A stretch of DNA of 10,093 nucleotides from Betaproteobacteria bacterium RIFCSPLOWO2_02_FULL_68_150 (GTDB taxonomy: Bacteria > Pseudomonadota > Gammaproteobacteria > Burkholderiales > SG8-39): contig MERE01000011.1 of NCBI GenBank assembly GCA_001771975.1, positions 1 through 10,093 on the forward strand. The letters are read 5' to 3'. Positions 1 through 5,589 of this stretch are shown here, in pieces. The notes beneath the pieces are model-generated. The model saw only the letters and a list, made by a program, of their open reading frames with translations. It was not told the origin of the DNA and searched no databases. Within the stretch, counting starts at the first letter, position 1; each line of letters begins with the position of its first letter. The position numbers were made by a program, and so were the translations under genes.

Positions 1-1281
1 ACCGTTCCATTCGAACGCGACGCTACCCCGCGGGTGCTGGTACCAGCCGGGATCGCGGTAATCGTTACGCGCGAGTTCTTCGCGCACCTTCACGACGGTG
101 AACATGCCGCCCATCTCGAGCGGCCCGAAGGGACCCGCGCCGGTCATCATCGGCAGCGTGTTGTCCGGCAACGGCATTTCCATCTCGCCCATGTCGGCCA
201 TGCCGCGCTCGCCCATCACCATGTAATCGGGCACCAGGTTCAGGATCTTCCCGGCCACACCGCGGTGGTCGACGCCGATCATGGTCGGCACGTTGTGACC
301 CATCGCGTTCATCGTGTGGTGCGACTTGTGGCAGTGGAACGCCCAGTCGCCCGGCGCGTCGGCGACGAACTCGATCGCCCGCATCTGGCCGATCGCCAGG
401 TCCACGGTCACCTCCGGCCAGCGCGCGGCTTTCGGCACCCAGCCGCCGTCGGTGCCGGTCACTTCGAACTCGTAGCCGTGCAGGTGGATCGGGTGATTGG
501 TCATGGTCAGATTGCCCATGCGGATGCGCACCCGGTCGCCCTTGCGCACGACGAGCGGGTCGATCCCCGGAAAGACGCGCGAATTCCAGCACCACAGGTT
601 GAACTCGAGCATGGTGTTGATCCGCGGCGTGTAGCTCCCCGGCTCGATGTCGAAGGCGTTGATGAGGAACACGAAGTCCCGGTCGACGCGCATGAAGCCC
701 GGGTTCTTCGGGTGCACGACCAGGAAGCCGTGCATGCCCATCGCCATCTGCACCATCTCGTCGGCGTGCGGGTGGTACATGAAGGTGCCCGATTTCTTCA
801 TCTCGAACTCGTAGACGAAGGTCTTGCCCACGGGGATCTGCGGCTGCGTCAAGCCCCCGACCCCGTCCATGCCGTTCGGCAGCAGCACTCCGTGCCAGTG
901 GACCGTCGTATGCTCGGGCAGCTTGTTGGTGACGAAAATCCTCAGCCGGTCGCCCTCGACGCACTCGATCGTAGGGCCGGGTGACTGCCCGTTGTAGCCC
1001 CACAGATGCGCCGTCATGCCCGGCGCCATTTGACGGCGAACGGGCTCGGCGACGAGGTGAAATTCCTTCCAGCCGTCCTTCATGCGCCAGGGCAGCGTCC
1101 AGCCGTTGAGCGTCGCCACCGGCTGGTAGGGCCGGCCGTTCGGCGGTGCAAGCGGCGGTTGCATTCCGGGTTTGTCCTGGAGCGCGGCTTCAGGCAGCGA
1201 CGCCGCCTGCGAGCGCGACACCAGGGCCGCACCAAACAATCCGGCCGCGGAGTTGCGAAGAAACTGCCTGCGATTCGTCAT
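1..1281 (-). CDS. Two-domain multicopper oxidase, Tat-exported (3' end cut by window edge)
   Basis: A multicopper oxidase oxidises a substrate (Cu(I), phenols or similar) at a type 1 copper and reduces O2 to water at a trinuclear centre. 427 codons are open from the ATG at 1281 to base 1 with no stop, so the C-terminus is missing. The N-terminus is a Tat signal (RRQFL at residues 4-8, hydrophobic stretch, SQA near 24-26), implying periplasmic export. All four copper motifs are present: HWHG 128-131, YHPH 169-172, HPIHLHG 263-269, and HCH 316-318 followed by H322 and axial M327. Only about 90 residues separate the second and third motifs, so there is no room for a middle cupredoxin domain; YHPH has Pro where a domain-1 type 1 Cys would sit. 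This fits a two-domain, type B, small-laccase-like enzyme. Residues 354-393 hold ten Met. The ATG is 13 bases after the tolC-like stop, with ACGGAG seven bases upstream. A copper role is inferred; a laccase role is possible. Confidence 0.93.
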   Translation of the reverse strand, partial: MTNRRQFLRNSAAGLFGAALVSRSQAASLPEAALQDKPGMQPPLAPPNGRPYQPVATLNGWTLPWRMKDGWKEFHLVAEPVRRQMAPGMTAHLWGYNGQSPGPTIECVEGDRLRIFVTNKLPEHTTVHWHGVLLPNGMDGVGGLTQPQIPVGKTFVYEFEMKKSGTFMYHPHADEMVQMAMGMHGFLVVHPKNPGFMRVDRDFVFLINAFDIEPGSYTPRINTMLEFNLWCWNSRVFPGIDPLVVRKGDRVRIRMGNLTMTNHPIHLHGYEFEVTGTDGGWVPKAARWPEVTVDLAIGQMRAIEFVADAPGDWAFHCHKSHHTMNAMGHNVPTMIGVDHRGVAGKILNLVPDYMVMGERGMADMGEMEMPLPDNTLPMMTGAGPFGPLEMGGMFTVVKVREELARNDYRDPGWYQHPRGSVAFEWNG

Positions 1282-1294
1282 GCGCTGGCTCCGT

Positions 1295-2698
1295 TCAATG
1301 CTCGGCACCGCCCGAGCGCGCGGGAGCCGTGGCGGCCCGCACGGCGCCTCCCATCGCGCCGGGCGAGCGCGCCGTCATCGCCGCCTGCAGGTCGGACTCC
1401 GCGATCCAGAAGCCGCGCAATGACTCGAGGTAGGCGTTCACCGCGGCAATCTGCTCGCGCGAGTCGGCAAGCAACTCGAACACGCTCATGAGCATCCCGT
1501 TGTAGCGCAGCAGCACTTCTTCGGAGATCTTCTTTCGCAGCGGAACGATCTCGTCGCGGTAGTGCTTCGCGAGGTCGAACGCGGTGCGGTAAGCGCTGTA
1601 CGCCTCGCGCACTTCGGAACGCGCCTGGATCGCGCTTTCCACGGCGCGGTTGACCGATTGCCGGTACAGATGCTCGGCGCGCGCGCTGCGGGCACCGCCG
1701 AAGTCGAAGATCGGAATCCGCAACTCGACGCCCCAGCCGCTATGCCGCGATTCGTCGGCCTCGCGCTCGCGCAGGTGGCCGACTTCGAGCAGGTCGATGA
1801 AGCGGGTCGCCTTGGTGAGCCCGAGCGACTCGGCGAGCGATTCGGCGTCGCGGCGCGCGGCCTGCACGTCGAGCCGCTGCGCCAGTGCCTGCGCCTCGAG
1901 ATCCCCAGCTTCGCGCGCCGCCTTGGGAAGCTCGGGCAAGCGATCGGGCAACCGGAAAGCGGCATCCTCGCCCCACAGCCCCATCAGCCGCGTCAGGTGC
2001 TCGCGCGCAGCGAGCCGGGTGTGCCGCGCGCGCGCGAGCTGCGCTGCCGCGTCGGCATAGAACGCCTGCTCGCGCGCCTGGTTCAGGCGCGACCAGTTGC
2101 CCACCGCCGCCATGCGCGCGGCCAGCGTAGCGCTCGCTTCCGCAGCCTCCATCACCTGCGCCATGTAGTGTGCCGACTCCTGCGCCGCGACCGCCGCGAA
2201 CCACGCTTTGCGCGTCTCCAGCGCAAGCTGCAGCGCTTCGCCTGCAGCGCGTGTCTTGGCCGCCTCGAAGCGCTTCGCCTCGGCGCGCGTGGCAAGCGGG
2301 ATGGTGATCAGGCCCAGCACGTCGAGGAACACGCTGGCCTCGTAATCGGCCCCGCCGCCGCCATGTCGCAGCCGCGCGAACGAAAATGTCGGCCCACTCC
2401 AGCGGCTCGCCTGCACCAAGTCCGCTTCGGCGATACCCAACTCGGCGTAGCGTGCCTGCAACCCCGGGTTGTTGAGCAGCGCGATCTGCGCCGCGGCTTC
2501 GGCACCGAGCGGCGGTGCGAGCAGTTCTTTTACCCGCGCGCGCACCGACTTCGCATCGTCGTCGCTGCGCACCCAACGGGCCTGCTGCCCGGTGCGTTCA
2601 CGCACGGCGCTCTCGACTACGCCGAAGCCGCCGTCCTCGGAGAAGGTCGCGCAGCCGGCCAGCACGAGCGCCGGGAGCGACCATAGGGCCGTTTTCAT
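1295..2698 (-). CDS. TolC-family outer-membrane efflux lipoprotein
   Basis: This 467-residue protein is an outer-membrane channel of the TolC/OprM type, the exit duct of tripartite efflux or type I secretion systems. The N-terminus is a lipoprotein signal with lipobox LAGC and acylated Cys16, as in the OprM/CusC branch. The rest shows the alternating Ala-rich helical pattern of two outer-membrane-factor repeats: a first with ALLNNPGLQARYAELGIAEADL, and a second with GWGVELRIPIFDFGG, which matches the usual strand entering the second repeat. I chose the ATG at 2698 because it gives a clean signal peptide and has AAGGA seven bases upstream; the open frame runs further upstream but that is a shadow. 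Its ATG overlaps the preceding gene's stop (ATGA), suggesting translational coupling. No RND pump, adaptor or ATPase is in the window, so the partner pump is unknown. Copper or metal export is inferred from the oxidase next to it. Confidence 0.92.
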   Translation of the reverse strand: MKTALWSLPALVLAGCATFSEDGGFGVVESAVRERTGQQARWVRSDDDAKSVRARVKELLAPPLGAEAAAQIALLNNPGLQARYAELGIAEADLVQASRWSGPTFSFARLRHGGGGADYEASVFLDVLGLITIPLATRAEAKRFEAAKTRAAGEALQLALETRKAWFAAVAAQESAHYMAQVMEAAEASATLAARMAAVGNWSRLNQAREQAFYADAAAQLARARHTRLAAREHLTRLMGLWGEDAAFRLPDRLPELPKAAREAGDLEAQALAQRLDVQAARRDAESLAESLGLTKATRFIDLLEVGHLREREADESRHSGWGVELRIPIFDFGGARSARAEHLYRQSVNRAVESAIQARSEVREAYSAYRTAFDLAKHYRDEIVPLRKKISEEVLLRYNGMLMSVFELLADSREQIAAVNAYLESLRGFWIAESDLQAAMTARSPGAMGGAVRAATAPARSGGAEH

Positions 2699-2967
2699 CG
2701 GGGTTCCTTCTTCGGCGCCGCCGCGGGTGCCTTCGCCGCGGGCTTGACATGGCCGGCGTGCCCGCCGAGGCGGCGGACATCTTCGTTCGGCTCGCGCCAG
2801 CGCGCGGCGGCGGGCTCGGTCCACGGCCGGTATCCGCTGAATACGGATTCGTAAACGGGTTTCGGCACAGCCGCCGCAGGATCGGCGGGATCGGGCGGCG
2901 TGGCTTGCTGCGCGGCCACGGCGCTCGCAAAACCGGCGAGCAGGGCAACAGGAAATGCAGATCTCAT
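2695..2967 (-). CDS. Small secreted protein of unknown function (90 aa)
   Basis: I do not recognise a named family. Residues 1-19 form a signal peptide (MRSAFPVALLAGFASAVAAQ, probable cleavage after AVA). The mature protein of about 70 residues is rich in Pro and Ala, has a central aromatic segment (YESVFSGYRPW, then ARWREPNEDVRRLGGHAGH), and ends in a Lys/Ala/Pro-rich tail (KPAAKAPAAAPKKEPR). It has two His close together (HAGH) and no Cys. The ATG at 2967 has GAGAG upstream and starts exactly at the signal peptide. Its TGA overlaps the tolC-like start by four bases (ATGA), so it is almost certainly co-translated with that gene. Position suggests a periplasmic accessory of the efflux/oxidase module, perhaps a linker or metal-handling peptide, but no residue pattern proves this. 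The overlap and clean signal peptide make the gene itself secure; its function is open. Confidence 0.8.
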   Translation of the reverse strand: MRSAFPVALLAGFASAVAAQQATPPDPADPAAAVPKPVYESVFSGYRPWTEPAAARWREPNEDVRRLGGHAGHVKPAAKAPAAAPKKEPR

Positions 2968-2988
2968 ATCGCTCTCGAATCGGACAGG

Positions 2989-3002
2989 CGCACGCGCGTG
3001 CG
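2989..3002. repeat. 14-bp perfect palindrome CGCACGCGCGTGCG
   Basis: The sequence CGCACGCGCGTGCG is self-complementary over its full length. It lies seven bases from the hairpin at 3010-3030 and about 22 bases upstream of the 90-residue gene's ATG. Alternating C/G with so few A/T makes it a weak hairpin without a loop; it may be an operator or a GC-rich coincidence. Confidence 0.5.
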
Positions 3003-3009
3003 TGCAAAG

Positions 3010-3030
3010 GCAGCGTGCCCGGCACGCTGC
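3010..3030. repeat. Perfect 9-bp inverted repeat (hairpin) between first two copper-cluster genes
   Basis: GCAGCGTGC at 3010-3018 is the exact reverse complement of GCACGCTGC at 3022-3030, with a 3-base loop (CCG). On the minus-strand transcript it lies 15 bases after the first gene's stop. It is followed only by a short CTTT, so it is not a classic intrinsic terminator. It could cause partial termination, act as a processing or stability stem, or have no role. Confidence 0.7.
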
Positions 3031-3044
3031 ACCGCAGTCAGGCT

Positions 3045-3410
3045 CTAGAGCGCGAGCGGGGGTCGGTCGAGGATGTCGGGCACGTGGCCCGAGGCGCCGA
3101 AGCCGAAAAACGGTATCGCACTTGCACGTGCGGCCGCAAATGCAACCGTCTGCACTACGGTCGGCGCAAGCGGTGCGCCCACGCTGCAAGTCGTGCAAAG
3201 GCTGCACACTGAAGCGATCCCCGAGGATTGCGCGCGGTACGTCTGCGAATCGTCGCCGCGGTCGCTCGCGTGATGGTGCGCCGTCGCCTGAACAGCCGGG
3301 AGGCCACCATCGTGCGCATCGCACAGCCCGGCCTCGATTGCGGCGTAGGCGCGCAGCGGCACGGCCGCGAGCATCAGCAGCAGGATCAGGATCTTGTAAA
3401 AACCTTGCAT
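3045..3410 (-). CDS. Small secreted His/Cys protein, DUF2946-like, first gene of the copper cluster
   Basis: This 121-residue protein has a strong signal peptide (YKILILLLMLAAVPLRAYA, cleavage near residue 23). The mature part carries candidate metal ligands: C30, H33, a His triplet at 45-47, and C69-x2-C72-x2-C75 (CSLCTTC). A hydrophobic stretch around 87-105 is followed by a C-terminal PDILDRPPLAL. That layout (signal, His cluster, Cys cluster, final RPP-L/A) resembles short exported proteins often found beside copper or heavy-metal genes, some of them annotated DUF2946. I make that assignment from memory of the family, not from a search. It is the first gene of the cluster, 77 bases before the 90-residue gene. 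The ATG at 3410 lacks an obvious Shine-Dalgarno sequence, but later starts would damage the signal peptide. A role in binding or sensing periplasmic copper is inference. Confidence 0.78.
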   Translation of the reverse strand: MQGFYKILILLLMLAAVPLRAYAAIEAGLCDAHDGGLPAVQATAHHHASDRGDDSQTYRAQSSGIASVCSLCTTCSVGAPLAPTVVQTVAFAAARASAIPFFGFGASGHVPDILDRPPLAL

Positions 3411-3452
3411 TCGAGAAATGTTATCACGGCACCTTGCTGCAGACCGGATCGG

Positions 3453-3476
3453 CGCGGAAGAGTTCCCAAGTCCGCG
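3453..3476. repeat. Weak inverted repeat downstream of the GNAT gene
   Basis: CGCGGA at 3453-3458 pairs with TCCGCG at 3471-3476 across a 12-base loop, within the 73-base gap between the GNAT stop and the first copper-cluster gene. There is no following U-run, so a terminator role is only a possibility. The rest of this gap must contain the copper-cluster promoter if the cluster has its own, but I see no convincing -35/-10 pair. Confidence 0.25.
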
Positions 3477-3483
3477 ATTCGGC

Positions 3484-4062
3484 TCAGTTGGGCGCGAATA
3501 GTTCGAGCGTTACCTGCAGCACCGTAGCATCGCCCGGCACGCGTCGTATTTGGAAGCCGAGCTCGCGCGCGAGCCCGAGCATGTTGGCGTTGCTCGAATA
3601 CGTGATGCCCTGAATGCGCGGGATCGCCTGCGCCCGCGCTGCCGCGATCAGGCTCTCCGTCAGGTAACGCCCCAGACCGCTGCCCTGCCAGGCGTCGGCC
3701 ACGACGATGGCAAACTCGCAGCCTGCGCCATCGGCCTCGAGCGCATAGCGCGCGACCCCGATCAGGGTCTCGCGCGCCTCCAGCATGACCACGGCGGCGA
3801 GCGCCAGTTCGCGCGGGTAATCGACTCGCGTCAGGCGCGCCACGTAGTCGTCCGTCACGGGGCGCGCGCCGCCCAGCAGCCGGCTGTTGCGCGTCTGCAG
3901 CGACAGCCCGGTGATGAAATCGCGCTCGATCTCGAAATCGTCCGCGCGCAGCGCCCGGACCGAGATCGCGTGCCCGATCACGGGCTGGAAGGCCGTCGAT
4001 AACCCGGCCAGCAGCGCGGCGTGAGTACTCGCGTGCATTGCGCTGATCAGCAGTGCGAGCAT
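3484..4062 (-). CDS. GNAT-family N-acetyltransferase (Pat-type domain)
   Basis: A GNAT enzyme transfers acetyl from acetyl-CoA to an amine or lysine. The 192-residue protein has an N-terminal extension of about 30 residues, then ISVRALRADDFEIERDF (33-49), LSLQTRNSRLLGG (53-65) and the acetyl-CoA motif A around 120-140 with QGSGLG at 126-131. A conserved late segment, SSNANMLGLARELGF, follows. The LS-x-x-(T/S)R-x-x-R pattern near the start resembles the GNAT domain of Pat-type protein lysine acetyltransferases, here without the fused acyl-CoA-synthetase-like part. The ATG at 4062 overlaps the upstream DUF2917-DUF1127 gene by 16 bases. A second ATG at 4038 (184 residues) lies just after that gene's stop and is a fair alternative; neither has a strong ribosome-binding site. 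The arrangement implies co-transcription with the upstream gene. The substrate is unknown. Confidence 0.88.
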   Translation of the reverse strand: MLALLISAMHASTHAALLAGLSTAFQPVIGHAISVRALRADDFEIERDFITGLSLQTRNSRLLGGARPVTDDYVARLTRVDYPRELALAAVVMLEARETLIGVARYALEADGAGCEFAIVVADAWQGSGLGRYLTESLIAAARAQAIPRIQGITYSSNANMLGLARELGFQIRRVPGDATVLQVTLELFAPN

Positions 4063-4493
4063 TCCCGGGTGTGGGCCCCGAAACCGATCCGGTCGCGGCG
4101 TAAGCCCAGGTCGCGCAGCAGATGGTCGCTCAGGCTGGCGAGCGTCTGCGCCCGCATGCGGCGCGCCCGGCGCTCGAACGGCTCGGAATGGGCGAGCTGC
4201 CAGGCACGCTGCTCCGACGAGTCCGCCTTGCGCCCGGTCTGGTTCTCGGGCTCGAGGCCCTCTTCGAGCACGACGGTCGCCGGGCCGCCGAGCGCCTGCA
4301 CGATCGATAGTCCGTCGCGCTCGAAGCGGAAGCTGGCGCCGCTTTCGAGCACCGCGTCGCGGCGGTCGCCGTGCTGCGTGATCCACACGGCGCCCTGCGC
4401 CACGGTGAGGTGGCGGCCGGCCGCATCGCGCAGCTGCAGCAGCTCGCCCGGGTTGATCGTCCGCGTTCCCTGATGCCTCAGTCCGGTATCCAT
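4047..4493 (-). CDS. DUF2917-DUF1127 fusion protein
   Basis: This 148-residue cytoplasmic protein (no signal peptide or membrane segment) appears to join two small domains. Residues 14-77 match DUF2917: a GELLQLRDAAG-type start, VAQGAVWITQHGDRRD (31-46), then LESGASF and a hydrophobic strand, probably a small cupin-like beta fold. After an acidic, polar linker (78-104), residues 106-137 match DUF1127/YjiS: FERRARRMRAQ, LSDHLLRDLGL, RRDRIG. DUF1127 proteins are usually 45-70 residues and stand alone; some are linked to RNA binding and to phosphate or carbon metabolism. The tail ends ECSHC. The ATG at 4493 is preferred over an in-frame ATG at 4511 because AAGGAGG lies four bases before it. It is divergent from the lysR gene and overlaps the downstream GNAT gene. 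The linked LysR protein may regulate it. Molecular function is unknown. Confidence 0.87.
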   Translation of the reverse strand: MDTGLRHQGTRTINPGELLQLRDAAGRHLTVAQGAVWITQHGDRRDAVLESGASFRFERDGLSIVQALGGPATVVLEEGLEPENQTGRKADSSEQRAWQLAHSEPFERRARRMRAQTLASLSDHLLRDLGLRRDRIGFGAHTRECSHC

Positions 4494-4502
4494 AATGCCT
4501 CC

Positions 4503-4531
4503 TTGACGCATGAGTTCCAGGCATGTAAAAA
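4503..4531 (+). promoter_or_regulatory. Candidate sigma-70 promoter for the lysR gene
   Basis: TTGACG at 4503-4508 (5 of 6 bases of the -35 consensus) is followed after 17 bases by TAAAAA at 4526-4531 (4 of 6 of the -10 consensus). Spacing and orientation suit transcription toward the lysR gene, with an untranslated leader of roughly 95 bases that would include the inverted repeat at 4556-4583. Chance similarity is possible, and the -35 overlaps the start region of the divergent gene. Confidence 0.35.
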
Positions 4532-4555
4532 GAAGGGAGATATTTCCGCTTCCTG

Positions 4556-4583
4556 CTGCCTGTGAGGCGAATGTTGCAGGCAG
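4556..4583. repeat. Inverted repeat in the LysR/DUF2917 divergent promoter region
   Basis: CTGCCTG at 4556-4562 and CAGGCAG at 4577-4583 are perfect reverse complements separated by 14 bases. The dyad sits midway between the two divergent start codons, where a LysR protein normally binds for autoregulation. LysR sites typically contain a T-N11-A dyad of about 15 bases; this dyad is longer, so it is a candidate operator or a leader hairpin rather than a firm match. Confidence 0.4.
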
Positions 4584-4634
4584 ACAGACTGGGAGACAAA
4601 CGGCCTTTCGGCATAGTTGATATGCGTTTCATGC

Positions 4635-5579
4635 ATGCGTAGCACGCGCTATGACATCCCGCCGCTCGACCCGCTGCTCGCGTTCGAGGCGGCGGCGCGC
4701 AACCTGTCCTTCACCAAGGCGGCCTCGGAGCTCTTCCTCACCCAGTCGGCGGTGAGCCGGCAGATCCAGACGCTCGAGGAGAGCCTCGGGGTGAAGCTCT
4801 TCGAGCGGCGCCCGCGCGCGCTGCTGCTCACCGAAGCCGGGCAATCGCTCTACCGCGTGTCGCAGGAGGTGCTGCAGCGCCTCCACGACAGCGCGCGCAA
4901 ACTGCGAGGCGCGGCCGAGGTGCGCGCCGTGACATTGACCACGACCCCCGGGCTGGCGGCGCTCTGGCTCATTCCGCGGCTCGCCCGATTCACCGGCGCG
5001 CACCCCGGCGTCGACGTGCGCATCTCGGCGGGCAACGAGATCGTCAGCCTGGACCGCGCGGGCGTCGATCTCGCGATCCGCTACACGCAGTCGGACCGCG
5101 CCGGCAACGCGCGCAAGCTCTTCGGCGAGACGGTGCTTCCGGTGTGCAGCCCGGAACTCGCGCGCGACCGCGCGCGGCCGCTTGCCGAGCCGGTCGATCT
5201 GCGCCATCACGTGCTGCTGCAGCTCGACGATCCGCGCGCCGCGTGGCTCGACTGGCAGCTGTGGTTCCACGCGCTCGGCATCGAGGAGCTGCAGCCCGCC
5301 GCGAAGCTGCACTTCAGCCACTACGACCAGCTCATCCAGGCCGCGGTGAGCGGCCAGGGGGTCGCGCTCGGCCGGCATCCGCTCGTGCGCGGACTCCTGC
5401 GCGAGGGGAAGCTCGTCGCGCCCTTCAAGCAAGACGTCTGTTCGTCGCGCGCCTATTTCCTGGTCGAATCTTCTGCCGCGCGCAGCAAGCCGGAGGTGCG
5501 CGCGTTCATCGCCTGGCTGCTCGAGGAGACGGAGAAGGAAACCCTCGGGGACGGCCCGAACACGAACGCTTGCCCCTGA
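4635..5579 (+). CDS. LysR-family transcriptional regulator, GcvA-like
   Basis: This 314-residue protein has the standard LysR layout. An N-terminal winged helix-turn-helix (about 12-70) includes LSFTKAASELFLTQSAVSRQ at 24-43 and the wing with FERRPRALLLTEAG. A linker helix and a periplasmic-binding-like effector domain follow (about 95-300), with TTTPGLAALWLIPRL at its start and GQGVALGRHPLV late, both typical of the GcvA subgroup. The ATG at 4635 is chosen; an in-frame TTG at 4617 would add six residues, and homologues usually start a few residues before the P-L-x-x-L-xx-FEA segment. It is divergent from the DUF2917-DUF1127 gene with a 141-base gap, so that gene and itself are likely targets. 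It converges on the FAD oxidoreductase gene with only 10 bases between stops and no visible terminator. The effector ligand is unknown; similarity to GcvA does not prove glycine control. Confidence 0.94.
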   Translation: MRSTRYDIPPLDPLLAFEAAARNLSFTKAASELFLTQSAVSRQIQTLEESLGVKLFERRPRALLLTEAGQSLYRVSQEVLQRLHDSARKLRGAAEVRAVTLTTTPGLAALWLIPRLARFTGAHPGVDVRISAGNEIVSLDRAGVDLAIRYTQSDRAGNARKLFGETVLPVCSPELARDRARPLAEPVDLRHHVLLQLDDPRAAWLDWQLWFHALGIEELQPAAKLHFSHYDQLIQAAVSGQGVALGRHPLVRGLLREGKLVAPFKQDVCSSRAYFLVESSAARSKPEVRAFIAWLLEETEKETLGDGPNTNACP

Positions 5580-5589
5580 GGCAGCGCCT

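Noticed and set aside
34..984. Long plus-strand open frame (316 codons) antisense to the multicopper oxidase
   Set aside because: Its translation is His/Arg/Val-rich with no domain, while the opposite strand encodes all four copper motifs in order. It is a GC-driven shadow.
3421..3450. Possible CueR/MerR-type operator (ACCTTGC) before the copper cluster
   Set aside because: Only one half matches; the partner half of the dyad and a 19-base-spaced promoter are not visible.
4617..4634. TTG start for the LysR gene, six residues upstream
   Set aside because: The ATG at 4635 gives the usual N-terminal length, and the TTG adds residues unlike the family.
5580..5589. Bidirectional terminator between the convergent lysR and flavoprotein genes
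   Set aside because: The 10-base gap and flanks show a direct repeat (CAGCGCCT twice) but no stem-loop with a U-run.
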